Made by a program: the position numbers and the translations under genes
NCBI GenBank assembly: GCA_003105035.1
Contig: PQAL01000003.1
Span: forward strand, 219,589-283,588
Direction: 5' to 3'
Source of the DNA: Anaerolineales bacterium
Lineage (GTDB): Bacteria; Chloroflexota; Anaerolineae; Anaerolineales; UBA4823
Length of the DNA: 64,000 nt
Notes under the pieces: generated by a model
Database searches by the model: none
What the model saw: the letters and a program-made list of their open reading frames with translations, nothing else
Told to the model about the DNA's origin: nothing
Shown here: in pieces, positions 6,979-16,343 of the stretch
Position numbering within the stretch: position 1 is the first letter of the stretch
Layout: every line of letters begins with the position of its first letter

Positions 6979-9285
6979 TTATTTCTCCACTTCGACGGCC
7001 TCTTCCACAGTGACCTGGTCAAGGGGGAAGACTGTTTCGCATGACAAGCACTGGGCTTGATTCTTATTAGCCACCACCAGCATGCCTCCGCACTCAGGGC
7101 AGTGGTGAGAGAGGGGCAACTTCCAGGAAGTGAAGTCGCAGCTCGGGTAGTTGGCGCAGCCATAGAACGTGCGGCCTTTACGGGTCTTACGGGACACGAT
7201 ATCTCCGCCGTCCTTTGGGCAGGTTACCCCGATCTTCTCCAGCCAGGCTTCGGTATGGCGGCAATCGGGGAATCCGCTGCAGCTAATGAACTTGCCATAG
7301 CGCCCGTAGCGAATGACCAGCTCTTTGCCACAGTCAGGGCACATCCTGCCGATGGGTTCAGGACCCATATTCAACTCGGGCATCTGCTTCTCAGCCAATA
7401 CTACCTGCTCGGCAAACGGCTCGTAGAATTCTCGTATTGAAGAAACCCAATCACGCTTGCCTTCGGCGATCAGGTCAAGGTCTTCTTCCATTTTAGCGGT
7501 GAAACCGTAATCTACCACCTCGGGGAAATGCTCGGTGATCAGATCGTTCACCAGCACGCCGGTCTCGGTGGGGGAAAGGCGCTTGGCATCACGCACTACG
7601 TAACCGCGCTGCTGGATGGTGCCTAGGATGGGTGCGTAGGTGGAAGGTCGACCAATGCCATACTCCTCCAGGGTGCGCACCAGGGTGGCTTCGGTGTAGC
7701 GAGGTGGGGGTTGGGTGAAGTGCTGCTCTGGGAGTAATTTCACCAGCTTCTGATTCTGACCTTCGGCAATGCCGGCCGGGATGCGGGCATTCTCCTCCTC
7801 TTCCGAAACCTGGTCTTCATCTTTGGCTTCTTCATACACCACCAGGAAGCCAACGAACTTGACCGTTGAACCGGAGGCGCGCAGCAGGTACTCGTGTGCA
7901 GGAGATTTTCCAGTCACTTCCACCGAAAGGGTGTCGAATACGGCTGATTCCATCTGGGAGGCAACGAAGCGCTGCCAGATTAATTGATACAGCCTGAGCT
8001 GATCGCGGTTCAGGAACTCCTTGATGCTGTCGGGTTGGCGCATGACGGAAGTCGGGCGGACAGCCTCATGTGCTTCCTGGGCGCCTTTGGCTTTAGTGGC
8101 ATATTTGGGCGGTTCAGGGGGCAGGAAGCTATTCCCGTATCGCTCGGCGATAAATTCCCTGGCTTCCGCCTGAGCAGTCTCGGCCACATTAGTCGAGTCG
8201 GTACGCATATAAGTGATGAGGCCCACGGCACCTTCACCCAGGTCAATGCCCTCGTAAAGTTGCTGGGCCAATGCCATAGTGCGCCGGGCGGTATAGCCCA
8301 GGCGGCGGGAGGCTTCCTGCTGCATGGTGCTGGTGGTGAAGGGCGCGGAGGGTTTGCGCCGCCGCTCGCCTCGCTTGATCCTGGAAATGATATAGCTCGA
8401 AGCTTCCATGTCCTCCAGGATCGGCTGGACTTCTGCCTGTTTCCCCAGCACAGGGTCGGCTTCATCGACCTTGGCCAACTTGGCAATAAAGGTTTCCTTG
8501 AGCTTCTCAGGGCGCAGCTCGGCAGCGATCGACCAATACTCGACTGGATTGAAAGCCTCGATCTCACGCTCGCGTTCAACCACCAGGCGTAATGCCACCG
8601 ACTGGACGCGCCCGGCTGAGAGGCGGCTGCGTACCTTGCGCCATAACAGCGGGCTCAGGTTGTAGCCTACCAAACGGTCGAGGATACGGCGGGCTTGCTG
8701 GGCATCCACCAGATCCATGTCGATGCCGCGTGGGTGAGCGAACGCTTCGGCAATGGCGGGCTCAGTGATCTCGTGAAACACCACGCGCTGGGTGCGTTTT
8801 TGCTCGATCTTGGCTGACTCGAGCAAATGCCAGGCAATCGCCTCGCCCTCGCGGTCGGGGTCGGTAGCCAGGTAGATCTCAGCATGTGACTTAGCCAGGG
8901 CCTGGATCTCTTTAACCACTGGGCGTTTCTCATTAGGCACCCGGTATTTGGGGGCAAAGTCGTGCTCTACGTCCACCGAAAGCTGCGAATGCAGCAGGTC
9001 GCGCACATGCCCCACCGAGGCCTTGACGGTGTAGCCTTTGCCGAGGAAGCGCCCTACTGTGCGCGCTTTGGCAGGGCTTTCGACAATGACCAGCTTGCCC
9101 TTGCGGTTTTCACCCTTCTTGGGAGCGATCAAGCCTTCGTGGGCTGGGGTATTGCCCATGCGGAACAGGGTCGTCCCACACACCGGGCAGGTGCCCTTCG
9201 AAGCCGGGGTACCGTTAGTGGTAAAGACCGGCTGGGGATCTGTAATCTCGCGTTTCGTGCGACATTTTACACAATAAGCATCCAA
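6979..9285 (-). CDS. topA: DNA topoisomerase I with extra N-terminal zinc domain
   Basis: Relaxes negative supercoils by cutting one strand. Of 768 residues, the first ~50 form a separate cysteine module (Cys5/Cys8 and Cys33/Cys36, DUF5679-like) not found in enterobacterial TopA. The Toprim domain starts near 64 (KLVIVESPAKA, Glu69) and holds DPDRE at 142-146. The catalytic tyrosine is Tyr359 in LITYMRTDST. Three zinc ribbons end the protein (CPDCGKEL near 650, CPKDGGDI, CPECGGML); the middle one keeps only one Cys in its first knuckle. The start follows AGGAGG, 10 bases upstream. It is the last gene of the ffh-rpsP-khpA-rimM-dprA-topA run, 69 bases after dprA, the usual dprA-topA pairing. 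Confidence 0.97.
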   Translation of the reverse strand: MDAYCVKCRTKREITDPQPVFTTNGTPASKGTCPVCGTTLFRMGNTPAHEGLIAPKKGENRKGKLVIVESPAKARTVGRFLGKGYTVKASVGHVRDLLHSQLSVDVEHDFAPKYRVPNEKRPVVKEIQALAKSHAEIYLATDPDREGEAIAWHLLESAKIEQKRTQRVVFHEITEPAIAEAFAHPRGIDMDLVDAQQARRILDRLVGYNLSPLLWRKVRSRLSAGRVQSVALRLVVEREREIEAFNPVEYWSIAAELRPEKLKETFIAKLAKVDEADPVLGKQAEVQPILEDMEASSYIISRIKRGERRRKPSAPFTTSTMQQEASRRLGYTARRTMALAQQLYEGIDLGEGAVGLITYMRTDSTNVAETAQAEAREFIAERYGNSFLPPEPPKYATKAKGAQEAHEAVRPTSVMRQPDSIKEFLNRDQLRLYQLIWQRFVASQMESAVFDTLSVEVTGKSPAHEYLLRASGSTVKFVGFLVVYEEAKDEDQVSEEEENARIPAGIAEGQNQKLVKLLPEQHFTQPPPRYTEATLVRTLEEYGIGRPSTYAPILGTIQQRGYVVRDAKRLSPTETGVLVNDLITEHFPEVVDYGFTAKMEEDLDLIAEGKRDWVSSIREFYEPFAEQVVLAEKQMPELNMGPEPIGRMCPDCGKELVIRYGRYGKFISCSGFPDCRHTEAWLEKIGVTCPKDGGDIVSRKTRKGRTFYGCANYPSCDFTSWKLPLSHHCPECGGMLVVANKNQAQCLSCETVFPLDQVTVEEAVEVEK

Positions 9286-9354
9286 AGTAAACCTCCTGGT
9301 TCATTAACAACAATTTCCAATATCAATAGCATCCAAGCGGATGCAAAGATAGCC

Positions 9355-10464
9355 TCAGGCTTCGTAATTTCCAGTTTCTTCTCTGACCGCAACGTAATTC
9401 ATGCCACCCACCTGGCGTACCATGCCCTTTAGCTCCATCATTGCCAGGGTGGCTGAGACGGTCTCAATGGGCATGCCAGCTTGCATGCGGATCTCGTCCA
9501 CGTACATGGGCTGCTGCGAGAGCAGCTTGTAAAGGCTGACCTCCACCGGATCGGTAGGCAGGCTCACACGCGCTGCCTGGTGCTCAGTAACCATGGTCAG
9601 GTTGAGGGCTTCCAGCACATCCTGTGGATTAAGCAGCGGCTGAGCGCCATCGCGGATCAACCGGTTAGTTCCCTTGCTCTGTGGGGCAGTGATGTTCCCG
9701 GGCACGGCAAACACATCGCGTCCTTGCTCGGCAGCGAAAGTGGCGGTGATGAGCGCTCCGGAAGTCTCTCCGGCTTCCACGATAATCACTGCCAAAGAAA
9801 GCCCGGAGATGATGCGGTTGCGGGGCGGGAAGTTCACCCCATCAGGTTGGGTGCCAAGGGCGTAATCACTTATCAGGGCACCGTGTTCCATGATCTGGGC
9901 AGCCAGCTTGCGATTCTCGGGTGGGTAGACCTGGTCGACACCATTTCCCAGCACTGCCAGGGTACGTCCTCCGGCATTGAGGGCTGCCTGGTGAGCCACC
10001 GAATCAACACCACGCGCCAGCCCGCTCACCACGGTAACACCGCTATGCGCCAGCACCGTGGCAACATCCTCAGCCACCTGACGTCCATATGCCGTCACCT
10101 TGCGCGTTCCAACGATGGCAACCGCCCATTCATCTTCCGCCTGCAGGGAACCCCTCACGTAGAGCACCGGTGGCGGCTGGTCAATCTCCTTCAGATGAGA
10201 CGGGTAAGCCTCGTCTTCCCAGGTGAGTACCTGCACCCCTAAAGACTGGATGCGCTCCCAAACTTGCTCCAGGTCGACATCCTTGCGAAACCTCTGGAAG
10301 GATGCGACAATTTTCTGGCTTAGCCCGGCACTTTGCAGGGCTTCGGGGGAGGCATTCCAGGCAGATTCGGCAGAGCCGAAGACATCCAACAGGGCCTTGA
10401 AGCGCACTGCACCAATGCCCTTGACCATGTTGAGGCCTATCCAGTACAGGCGCGGGTCAACCAA
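9355..10464 (-). CDS. dprA: DNA processing protein DprA
   Basis: Binds incoming single-stranded DNA and loads RecA during natural transformation. The 369 residues comprise an N-terminal SAM-like helical part (GIGAVRFKALLDVFG), a Rossmann core with VGTRKVTAYG (about 117-126), GLARGVDSVAHQAAL and FPPRNRIISGLS, and a C-terminal winged-helix domain (about 300-365, VDEIRMQAGMPIETVSATLAMMELKG). It starts two bases after the rimM stop, so it is cotranscribed. A complete DprA suggests the lineage can take up or recombine foreign DNA, although no other competence gene is in the window. Confidence 0.95.
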   Translation of the reverse strand: MVDPRLYWIGLNMVKGIGAVRFKALLDVFGSAESAWNASPEALQSAGLSQKIVASFQRFRKDVDLEQVWERIQSLGVQVLTWEDEAYPSHLKEIDQPPPVLYVRGSLQAEDEWAVAIVGTRKVTAYGRQVAEDVATVLAHSGVTVVSGLARGVDSVAHQAALNAGGRTLAVLGNGVDQVYPPENRKLAAQIMEHGALISDYALGTQPDGVNFPPRNRIISGLSLAVIIVEAGETSGALITATFAAEQGRDVFAVPGNITAPQSKGTNRLIRDGAQPLLNPQDVLEALNLTMVTEHQAARVSLPTDPVEVSLYKLLSQQPMYVDEIRMQAGMPIETVSATLAMMELKGMVRQVGGMNYVAVREETGNYEA

Positions 10465-10466
10465 GC

Positions 10467-11039
10467 TTATGGCTCCTCCTGGAGCATCCCGGGGATAAGG
10501 TGCACGGTTATCTCACCAGCCTCCAGGTCAATATCCTGTATAAAGGTATCGTTGACCGGGATGAGCACCTCCGGCCCCGCCTCAGGGCGGACCACCAGCA
10601 CATCACTGGCAGGTGCCTCGAGGATCTCGGTCACTACGCCCAGGCTGAGGCCGCCATCGCTGATGACCCGCAGGTCGATCAGCTCGTGATGGTAATACTC
10701 GCCTTCTTCTAAGGCCGGGCGGTCATCCTGCCTCACATACAAGATCCGGTTGCGCAGCACACCTACCTCTTCCGGGGTGGTATAGCCTTGAAGGGTGAGC
10801 AGCAGGCCTTGATGGTGTGGGCGGCATTTCAGCAGGGTCACCTCGCCGGTAGGTTTTTCCAAGTAGAGAAGCGTGCCTGGCCGAAGGCGCTCGGGAAAGT
10901 CGGTGTACACCTCCATCAGGATCTCACCACGAACCCCGTGGGGGTGCCGGAGCTTACCCACTGCTAAGAACGCAGGCTCGCCGGGCAGTGGCGAGCCTGC
11001 AGCGTTCAAGGGCGCTGAAGCAGAACGCTTGCGTGTCAT
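10467..11039 (-). CDS. rimM: 16S rRNA processing protein RimM
   Basis: Helps mature the 30S head by binding ribosomal protein S19. The 190 residues carry a variable Pro/Ala-rich head of about 20 residues, then the RimM barrel starting FLAVGKLRHPHGVRGEI, and a C-terminal PRC-barrel domain with EEGEYYHHELIDLRV and VLIPVNDTFI. The start overlaps the KH-protein stop by 4 bp (ATGA). Position between the KH protein and dprA, in the classic rpsP-khpA-rimM order, supports the call. Confidence 0.95.
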   Translation of the reverse strand: MTRKRSASAPLNAAGSPLPGEPAFLAVGKLRHPHGVRGEILMEVYTDFPERLRPGTLLYLEKPTGEVTLLKCRPHHQGLLLTLQGYTTPEEVGVLRNRILYVRQDDRPALEEGEYYHHELIDLRVISDGGLSLGVVTEILEAPASDVLVVRPEAGPEVLIPVNDTFIQDIDLEAGEITVHLIPGMLQEEP

Positions 11040-11272
11040 TGCGGATCTTCAACGTCCAAATAAGCCTGTTTGCCTGTGCGAGAAGCGGATACGTTGAGCA
11101 GCATACGCATGGCGTTTGCCACGCGTCCCTGCCTGCCAATCACCCGCCCCATATCTTCCTTGGCAACTTTCAGCTTCAGATAAATTTTGCCCCCATGTTG
11201 CTCCTGGCTGACGCGCACCTGGGTAGGGTCATCCACCAATGAGGAGGCAATAAATTCGATGAGCTCTTTCAT
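11036..11272 (-). CDS. khpA: KH-domain RNA-binding protein (KhpA/YlqC family)
   Basis: A single-KH-domain protein of 78 residues that binds RNA; in other bacteria it pairs with a KhpB/Jag partner and affects cell division and small-RNA function. The KH GXXG loop is visible in MGRVIGRQGRVANAMRML, and the head MKELIEFIASSLVDDP is characteristic. An upstream in-frame ATG at 11299 would add nine residues, but AGGAG sits six bases before ATG 11272, so that start is used. It lies between rpsP and rimM. Confidence 0.93.
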   Translation of the reverse strand: MKELIEFIASSLVDDPTQVRVSQEQHGGKIYLKLKVAKEDMGRVIGRQGRVANAMRMLLNVSASRTGKQAYLDVEDPQ

Positions 11273-11377
11273 CCCATACTCCTTGATCCCTGGGTGCATG
11301 GCGAGTCAGGGCGACCATCACCATGGCCCATAAGCGTCCGAAACCACCCGGAGAATTGCTAGAACCCTGGCGGGTGC

Positions 11378-11725
11378 TTACTTGCGCTGGCTGGTCTGTC
11401 GGCTCAGCTGGCGGGCATCCTGGGCCGTTTTGGCTTCTGCCAGCAAAACCTCAAGTGGTTCACCAGCTTTGTAACGCACAAAGCGATCCAGCAAACCGCT
11501 GGTTCGGAACAGCTTATTTACCGATTCACTGGGCTGGGCACCATGGCTGATCCAGTCATAGATGCGATCCTCTGCCAGCTCGATCGTCTCAGGCTGGGTC
11601 CGGGGATTATAGAACCCCAGGATTTCCAGGAACCGCCCATCGCGGGGGTGTTCAATGTCAGCCGCGACAATGCGGTAACTGGGCTGTTTTTTTGCTCCTA
11701 CACGGCGTAAACGAATACGTACCAT
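11378..11725 (-). CDS. rpsP: 30S ribosomal protein S16
   Basis: The 115 residues begin MVRIRLRRVGAKKQPSYRIV, the invariant S16 head, followed by GRFLEILGFYNPRTQPETIEL. The tail after about residue 80 is longer than in E. coli and rich in Ala, Gln and Arg. An alternative ATG at 11746 overlaps the ribosome-binding AGGAG itself, so ATG 11725 is the start. It follows ffh by 137 bases that contain small hairpins near 11785-11860. Confidence 0.96.
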   Translation of the reverse strand: MVRIRLRRVGAKKQPSYRIVAADIEHPRDGRFLEILGFYNPRTQPETIELAEDRIYDWISHGAQPSESVNKLFRTSGLLDRFVRYKAGEPLEVLLAEAKTAQDARQLSRQTSQRK

Positions 11726-11862
11726 TTTGAAACCAATCTCCTTCAATCTAAATAATGTTTGTAGTCAGTGTTCCTGGGTATCGTACCCGGTGAAATGAAA
11801 GGGCGCGGAAGGGACGCGGCCACCGGGGTAAATCCCCAGACGATACGGGTGCTCCCGTACCG

Positions 11863-13185
11863 TTATCCAAACAAGCGTGGCATCCCACGCATGCCAGATT
11901 TCTTAATGTTTTTAAACAGCTTCTGCGCTTCACGGTACTGCTTGATCAGGCGGTTAACATCCTGGACCTGTGTCCCAGAGCCGCTAGCAATGCGCCGGCG
12001 GCGGCTGGCATTCAGCACGTCCGGGAAGCGGCGCTCCTTGGGGGTCATCGAGTTAATGATGGCCTCCGTCATTTTAAGCTGTTTTTCGGCATCCTTAGGG
12101 TCAATCTGGCGAGCCATTTGGCCCATGCCGCCAGGCAGCATTTCCAGCACCTGGGCGATCGGCCCCATCTTTCGTACTTGCCTGAGCTGGTTGGCAAAAT
12201 CCTCAAGCGAGAATTCGCCAGCCATCATGCGCTCAGCATCCTTTTGAGCCTGTTGCTGGTCAAAGGCAGCCTCGGCCCGTTCAATCAGACCCAGTACATC
12301 TCCCATGCCCAGGATGCGGGAAGCCAGGCGGTTCGGGTCGTAAACTTCGATGGCATCCATGGCTTCGCCTGTGCCGATATATTTGATCGGCACACCTGTG
12401 ACGGAGCGGATGGAGATCGCCGCACCACCCCGGGCATCGCCGTCCATCTTGGTCAGGATCAAGCCAGTGAGCGATATAGCTTCACGGAAACCCTTGGCGA
12501 TATTCACCGCTTCCTGACCAATCATCGAGTCAACCACCAGCAAGGTTTCAACCGGGTGAACCTTTTTGCTGATGGCAGTCAGCTCATCCATGAGGGCATT
12601 ATCAAGCTGTGAACGGCCTGCCGTATCTAATAATAAGACCGTACTGCCACCTTTTTGTCCTTTATCCAGGGCGCGCCATGCCAGGTCGGGTGGCTTCACC
12701 CCTGCTTCAAAATATACCGGTACGCCCAGCTTCTCACCCAGGGTTTCAAGCTGCTTGACCGCTGCTGGTCGGTAAGGATCAGCCGCCACCAGCATCACGC
12801 GCTCACCCTGTGAGCGGAGTAGGCGAGCCAGCTTGCCGGCTGCAGTGGTCTTGCCTGAACCCTGCAGGCCTACCAGCATGACAACCACCGGACGAGGCCC
12901 AGCCAGATTGAGGCGCTCAGGCGCTCCAAGGGTGTTGATCAGCTCCTCATTGACAATTTTGATCACCTGCTGAGCCGGGTTGAGCGCTTTGGAAACCTCG
13001 ACACCGATTGAGCGCTCACGGACGCGGGCGATAAAATCCTTCACCACGCCATAATTGACGTCGGCTTCGAGCAAAGCCAGGCGGACTTCACGCATGGCGA
13101 TATCAACGTCAGCCGCCGAGAGCTTTCCCCGGCGGCGTAACTGCGTGAATACATTATTCAAGCGTTCAGTCAGGTTCTCAAACAC
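11863..13185 (-). CDS. ffh: Signal recognition particle GTPase Ffh
   Basis: Targets membrane and exported proteins to the translocon together with 4.5S RNA and FtsY. The 440 residues comprise the N domain (1-90), the G domain with GLQGSGKTT at 106-114, DTAGRSQLD and TKMDGDARGG, and a Met-rich M domain from about 300 (MLPGGMGQMARQ, GSGTQVQDVNRLIKQY). Length is slightly short for the family but all domains are complete. It is the first gene of the minus-strand run down to topA; its promoter must lie in 13186-13376. Confidence 0.97.
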   Translation of the reverse strand: MFENLTERLNNVFTQLRRRGKLSAADVDIAMREVRLALLEADVNYGVVKDFIARVRERSIGVEVSKALNPAQQVIKIVNEELINTLGAPERLNLAGPRPVVVMLVGLQGSGKTTAAGKLARLLRSQGERVMLVAADPYRPAAVKQLETLGEKLGVPVYFEAGVKPPDLAWRALDKGQKGGSTVLLLDTAGRSQLDNALMDELTAISKKVHPVETLLVVDSMIGQEAVNIAKGFREAISLTGLILTKMDGDARGGAAISIRSVTGVPIKYIGTGEAMDAIEVYDPNRLASRILGMGDVLGLIERAEAAFDQQQAQKDAERMMAGEFSLEDFANQLRQVRKMGPIAQVLEMLPGGMGQMARQIDPKDAEKQLKMTEAIINSMTPKERRFPDVLNASRRRRIASGSGTQVQDVNRLIKQYREAQKLFKNIKKSGMRGMPRLFG

Positions 13186-13376
13186 AGGACTGCATTTTAG
13201 CGCCTAAGCGTGGAATGGTCAAGAGTAGATAATGAAGAGAGTCCAGCCGAAATGGACAAATATTGAATAGCTTTAGCCATGCCGCCAGGTAACGCAACTA
13301 TAAGGGCAGCTATGGGTTATACCACAATTAGATATATATTTGATTAAACAAATATCCTCGCCAAGGAGAAAACAAA

Positions 13377-14228
13377 ATGTCTAAAATAGCGCTTGTCACC
13401 GACAGCACCAGTTATATTCCCAAGGATCTGGTCGATAAATATCAAATCAATGTCGCCCCGCAGATACTGATCTGGGGCGAAGAGAGCTTCGAAGACGGGG
13501 TAAATATCCTGCCTTCGGAATTTTACACACGCTTGAAAAAGGCCACCGTCATGCCTTCCACCTCACAGGTGACCGTGACGAAATTTCAAGAAATCTTCCA
13601 GCGGCTGCTTGAGCAGGAGTATCAGGTGCTGGCTATCCTGATTGCCGACAAGCTCTCGGGGACGATTAACTCAGCTGTTCAGGCTAAGGCCATGCTCCCG
13701 GCTGATGCACCCATCGAAATCTGCGATTCCAACACCACGGCTATGGCCATGGGATTTCACGTATTGACGGTCGCCAGGGCGATTGAACAAGGCGCCAGCT
13801 TACCAGAATGCGTACGGTTGGCTCAGGAGGCGACCAAACTCACTGGGGTGTACTTTGCCGTAGACACGCTTGAATTCCTGCACCGCGGGGGGAGGATTGG
13901 CACCGGTAGCCGCTTCCTGGGAACTGCTTTGAATATAAAACCCATTCTGGAAGTACGTAACGGGGCCGTGGAAGCCGTGGAACGTGTGCGAACGCGCCGA
14001 AAATCGCTCAGCCGCATCATCGAGCTGGTGGAGCAGCAAATCGGTGGGCGAACACCCGTCCGTCTGGCTACCTTGCACGCCAATTCCCCGGAGGATGCCC
14101 GGATTGTGCTCGAGGAAGCTAATCAAAAGTTAGGCGCTGTGGAGAGTATCTTTTCCGAGGTCAGCCCGGTGATCGGCACACATGCCGGGCCTGGAACGGT
14201 TGGGCTGGCTTTCATGGCTGGAATGTAA
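13377..14228 (+). CDS. DegV family fatty-acid-binding protein
   Basis: 283 residues with the DegV head ALVTDSTSYIPKDLV, the middle SGTINSA(V)QAK and the typical FLHRGGRIGTGSRFLGTALNIKPIL. DegV (FakB-type) proteins hold a fatty acid in a tunnel and present it to the kinase FakA in bacteria that use exogenous fatty acids; no fakA is in this window. The start follows CCAAGGAGAAAACAAA, an excellent ribosome site. It is monocistronic, with a strong terminator 19 bases after the stop, and divergent from ffh. Confidence 0.92.
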   Translation: MSKIALVTDSTSYIPKDLVDKYQINVAPQILIWGEESFEDGVNILPSEFYTRLKKATVMPSTSQVTVTKFQEIFQRLLEQEYQVLAILIADKLSGTINSAVQAKAMLPADAPIEICDSNTTAMAMGFHVLTVARAIEQGASLPECVRLAQEATKLTGVYFAVDTLEFLHRGGRIGTGSRFLGTALNIKPILEVRNGAVEAVERVRTRRKSLSRIIELVEQQIGGRTPVRLATLHANSPEDARIVLEEANQKLGAVESIFSEVSPVIGTHAGPGTVGLAFMAGM

Positions 14229-14247
14229 TCCAACAGGCAGGTCAATC

Positions 14248-14280
14248 GCCGCGGGTATTGCCACCCGCGGCTTTTTATTT
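14248..14280 (+). terminator. Rho-independent terminator after the DegV gene
   Basis: The arms GCCGCGGGT (14248-14256) and ACCCGCGGC (14263-14271) form a perfect 9-bp GC-rich stem with a 6-base loop, followed directly by TTTTTATTT. Textbook intrinsic terminator. Confidence 0.92.
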
Positions 14281-14377
14281 ATGAAAAACCTTTCTGGGAA
14301 GATTTGATGAGCACACGGCTTATCCAGCAAAGCTGCTGGTACAATTAACGCATAACCATGCGTGTTGCGGAGGCCAA

Positions 14378-15694
14378 ATGAAAACGTATCCCCACCTTGC
14401 CGTACAGCTCCCGGATGTATACCTGCCGCGCCCGGGGATAGACCTGACAAAATGGGCTGTGATCGCTTGCGACCAATTCACTTCGCAGCCGGAGTATTGG
14501 TGTAAGGTTGAAGAAGTCGTTGGGAGCGCCCCCTCGACTCTCAACATGATCTTCCCGGAGGTGTATCTCGAGCAGCCTGGAGCGGAAGAGCGGATCCGGC
14601 ACATCCAGCAAAGCATGACGGATTATCTGGCCGGTGACCTGCTGAGGCCATTTTCGGGCCTGGTGTACGTTGAACGGCAGGTGGGAGGCAAATTACGCCG
14701 CGGGCTGGTGCTCGCCCTTGACCTGGAGCAATATGATTACAACAAGGGCTCGCACTCACTCATCCGCGCCACCGAGGGGACTATCATCGAACGACTGCCG
14801 CCGCGCATGCGCATCCGGGAAGGTGCCCAGCTCGAGCTGCCGCATATCCTGGTGCTGATTGACGACCCTGACCGCTCAGTGATCGAGCCGGTGGGAAAAG
14901 CCAAGGCCCAGCTGAAAGAGCTGTATGATTTTGAGCTAATGGCTGGCTCCGGCCACCTGAACGGATACCTGGTAAATGAGCCGAAAATCGAAGGTGGGGT
15001 AATCGCCGCCCTGGAGCGCCTGGCCGATCCGGGAGTTTTCCGGAAGAAATATGATCTGGAAGGGAACCAACCCGTACTGCTCTTCGCCATGGGCGATGGC
15101 AACCATTCGCTGGCTACCGCCAAGGCCATCTGGGAGAAGAACAAGGCCAGCGTGGGGATGGACCACCCCTCAAGATTTGCCTTAGTGGAAATCGAGAATG
15201 TCCACGATGAGGGCTTGGAGTTCGCACCGATCCACCGGGTGATTTTCGGGCTGAAGCAAGACCTCCTGGGCGACTTGCAGCGCTGCTATCAACCAGGCTG
15301 CTCCTATATCGCTTGCGATGACCAGGCTGAGATGATGGACAAGGTGAACCAGGCGACGGGTAGACCCCAGACGATTGGGGTAATCTCTCCCCAGGGTTGC
15401 GGTGTGTTGGAAATCAGCAACCCCGCCTCCAACTTACCCGTAGGCACCCTGCAGATCTTCCTAGATGAATTTATGAAAAAAGGCGGGGCAGAAAAAATTG
15501 ACTATGTCCACGGTGAAGAGGTGGTGTGCCAGCTGGGCGCACTGCCAGGGCATACAGCATTCTATCTGCCCGGCATGGATAAAAGTGACCTGTATAAAAC
15601 CGTGATTCTGGACGGTGCCCTGCCCCGTAAGACTTTCTCCATGGGAGAAGCCTATGAGAAGCGTTTCTACATGGAGTGCCGAAAAATTGCTTGA
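14378..15694 (+). CDS. DUF1015 family protein
   Basis: 438 residues of the DUF1015 family, whose function is unknown. Recognisable blocks are the head LPDVYLPRPGIDLTKWAVIACDQF, YVERQ near residue 100, FAMGDGNHSLATAKA in the middle (the family His/Asp-containing motif) and VHGEEVV near the end. In many genomes this family sits beside D-3-phosphoglycerate dehydrogenase or serine genes, but not here. The start follows GGAGGCCAAA. TACAAT at 14340, about 35 bases upstream, is a possible -10 box. It stands alone between terminator and small gene. Confidence 0.88.
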   Translation: MKTYPHLAVQLPDVYLPRPGIDLTKWAVIACDQFTSQPEYWCKVEEVVGSAPSTLNMIFPEVYLEQPGAEERIRHIQQSMTDYLAGDLLRPFSGLVYVERQVGGKLRRGLVLALDLEQYDYNKGSHSLIRATEGTIIERLPPRMRIREGAQLELPHILVLIDDPDRSVIEPVGKAKAQLKELYDFELMAGSGHLNGYLVNEPKIEGGVIAALERLADPGVFRKKYDLEGNQPVLLFAMGDGNHSLATAKAIWEKNKASVGMDHPSRFALVEIENVHDEGLEFAPIHRVIFGLKQDLLGDLQRCYQPGCSYIACDDQAEMMDKVNQATGRPQTIGVISPQGCGVLEISNPASNLPVGTLQIFLDEFMKKGGAEKIDYVHGEEVVCQLGALPGHTAFYLPGMDKSDLYKTVILDGALPRKTFSMGEAYEKRFYMECRKIA

Positions 15695-15792
15695 CTAGGC
15701 AAGGGGCAGATGAAGGACCAGTTATGTCAAGTATCCGACATGCGCATCGAGCCAGGGTAGCCTGAGCAGCAGGTGACGATTTCTACAATAAT

Positions 15793-16191
15793 ATGAACCC
15801 TTTTTTTCAGGATCCGAACGAAGTCAGGTTCCCGCCAGAGGATGTGCGCCTGCAGGAGCTGCAGGTTTTCCCTGCCGGTCATAGCGGGCGGGTAAAAATC
15901 CGCCTCATGCTGACGCCCTTCCAGAAAAGGCCATGCGTGGAAGTGACCATTTCAACTATTGACGGTAACCAGGCTGCCCATATCAGCATCCTGGAGACGA
16001 TGCTTAACGAGCTGGAATTCACCATGCATTTACGACAGCCTCAGCCGGGAAGTGAGTATTCAGTTGAGGCGGTCGTGTACTATCAGAAACTGCCGGAAGC
16101 CACCAGCTCACCCATCGATATTCCCCTTCCCGAGCCACTGATCGTGGACCGGCAGCGGACAAAATTTTGCCTACCGGAACAGGTACCCTGA
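15793..16191 (+). CDS. Unknown 132-residue protein
   Basis: Soluble, with no signal peptide or membrane segment and no family I recognise. The middle alternates short beta-like runs (VKIRLMLTPFQKRPCVEVTIS, YSVEAVVYYQ), suggesting a small beta-sandwich. The C-terminal 25 residues hold IDIPLPEPLIVDRQRT. TACAAT ends three bases before the ATG and no ribosome site is visible, so the start is not certain. It lies between the DUF1015 and propeller genes on the same strand with about 100-150 base gaps, so cotranscription is possible. Confidence 0.65.
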   Translation: MNPFFQDPNEVRFPPEDVRLQELQVFPAGHSGRVKIRLMLTPFQKRPCVEVTISTIDGNQAAHISILETMLNELEFTMHLRQPQPGSEYSVEAVVYYQKLPEATSSPIDIPLPEPLIVDRQRTKFCLPEQVP

Positions 16192-16343
16192 AAGTACCTG
16201 TGATCATCAGCTGATTGGGACTGTAGCAATCAATATCGAGTGAAGACACACAATTCCACAGTACTTGCGGGCATAAAAGCCATAAAGAGGTTTCCGCCCG
16301 TGCATACTTCTTGCATCGGGTAAAATAAACCTGGATTTCACTT

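Noticed and set aside
8010..8592. Open frames over topA, on plus (7984-8592) and in another minus frame
   Set aside because: They shadow the strongly conserved topA reading frame, have no ribosome sites and show skewed residue composition.
9481..10242. A 253-residue plus-strand open frame opposite dprA
   Set aside because: Antisense to a full DprA domain set; His/Gln-rich composition without any family pattern.
11785..11860. Small GC-rich hairpins between ffh and rpsP as a terminator or attenuator
   Set aside because: No T-run follows on the minus strand and stems are short (5-6 bp); not enough to claim regulation.
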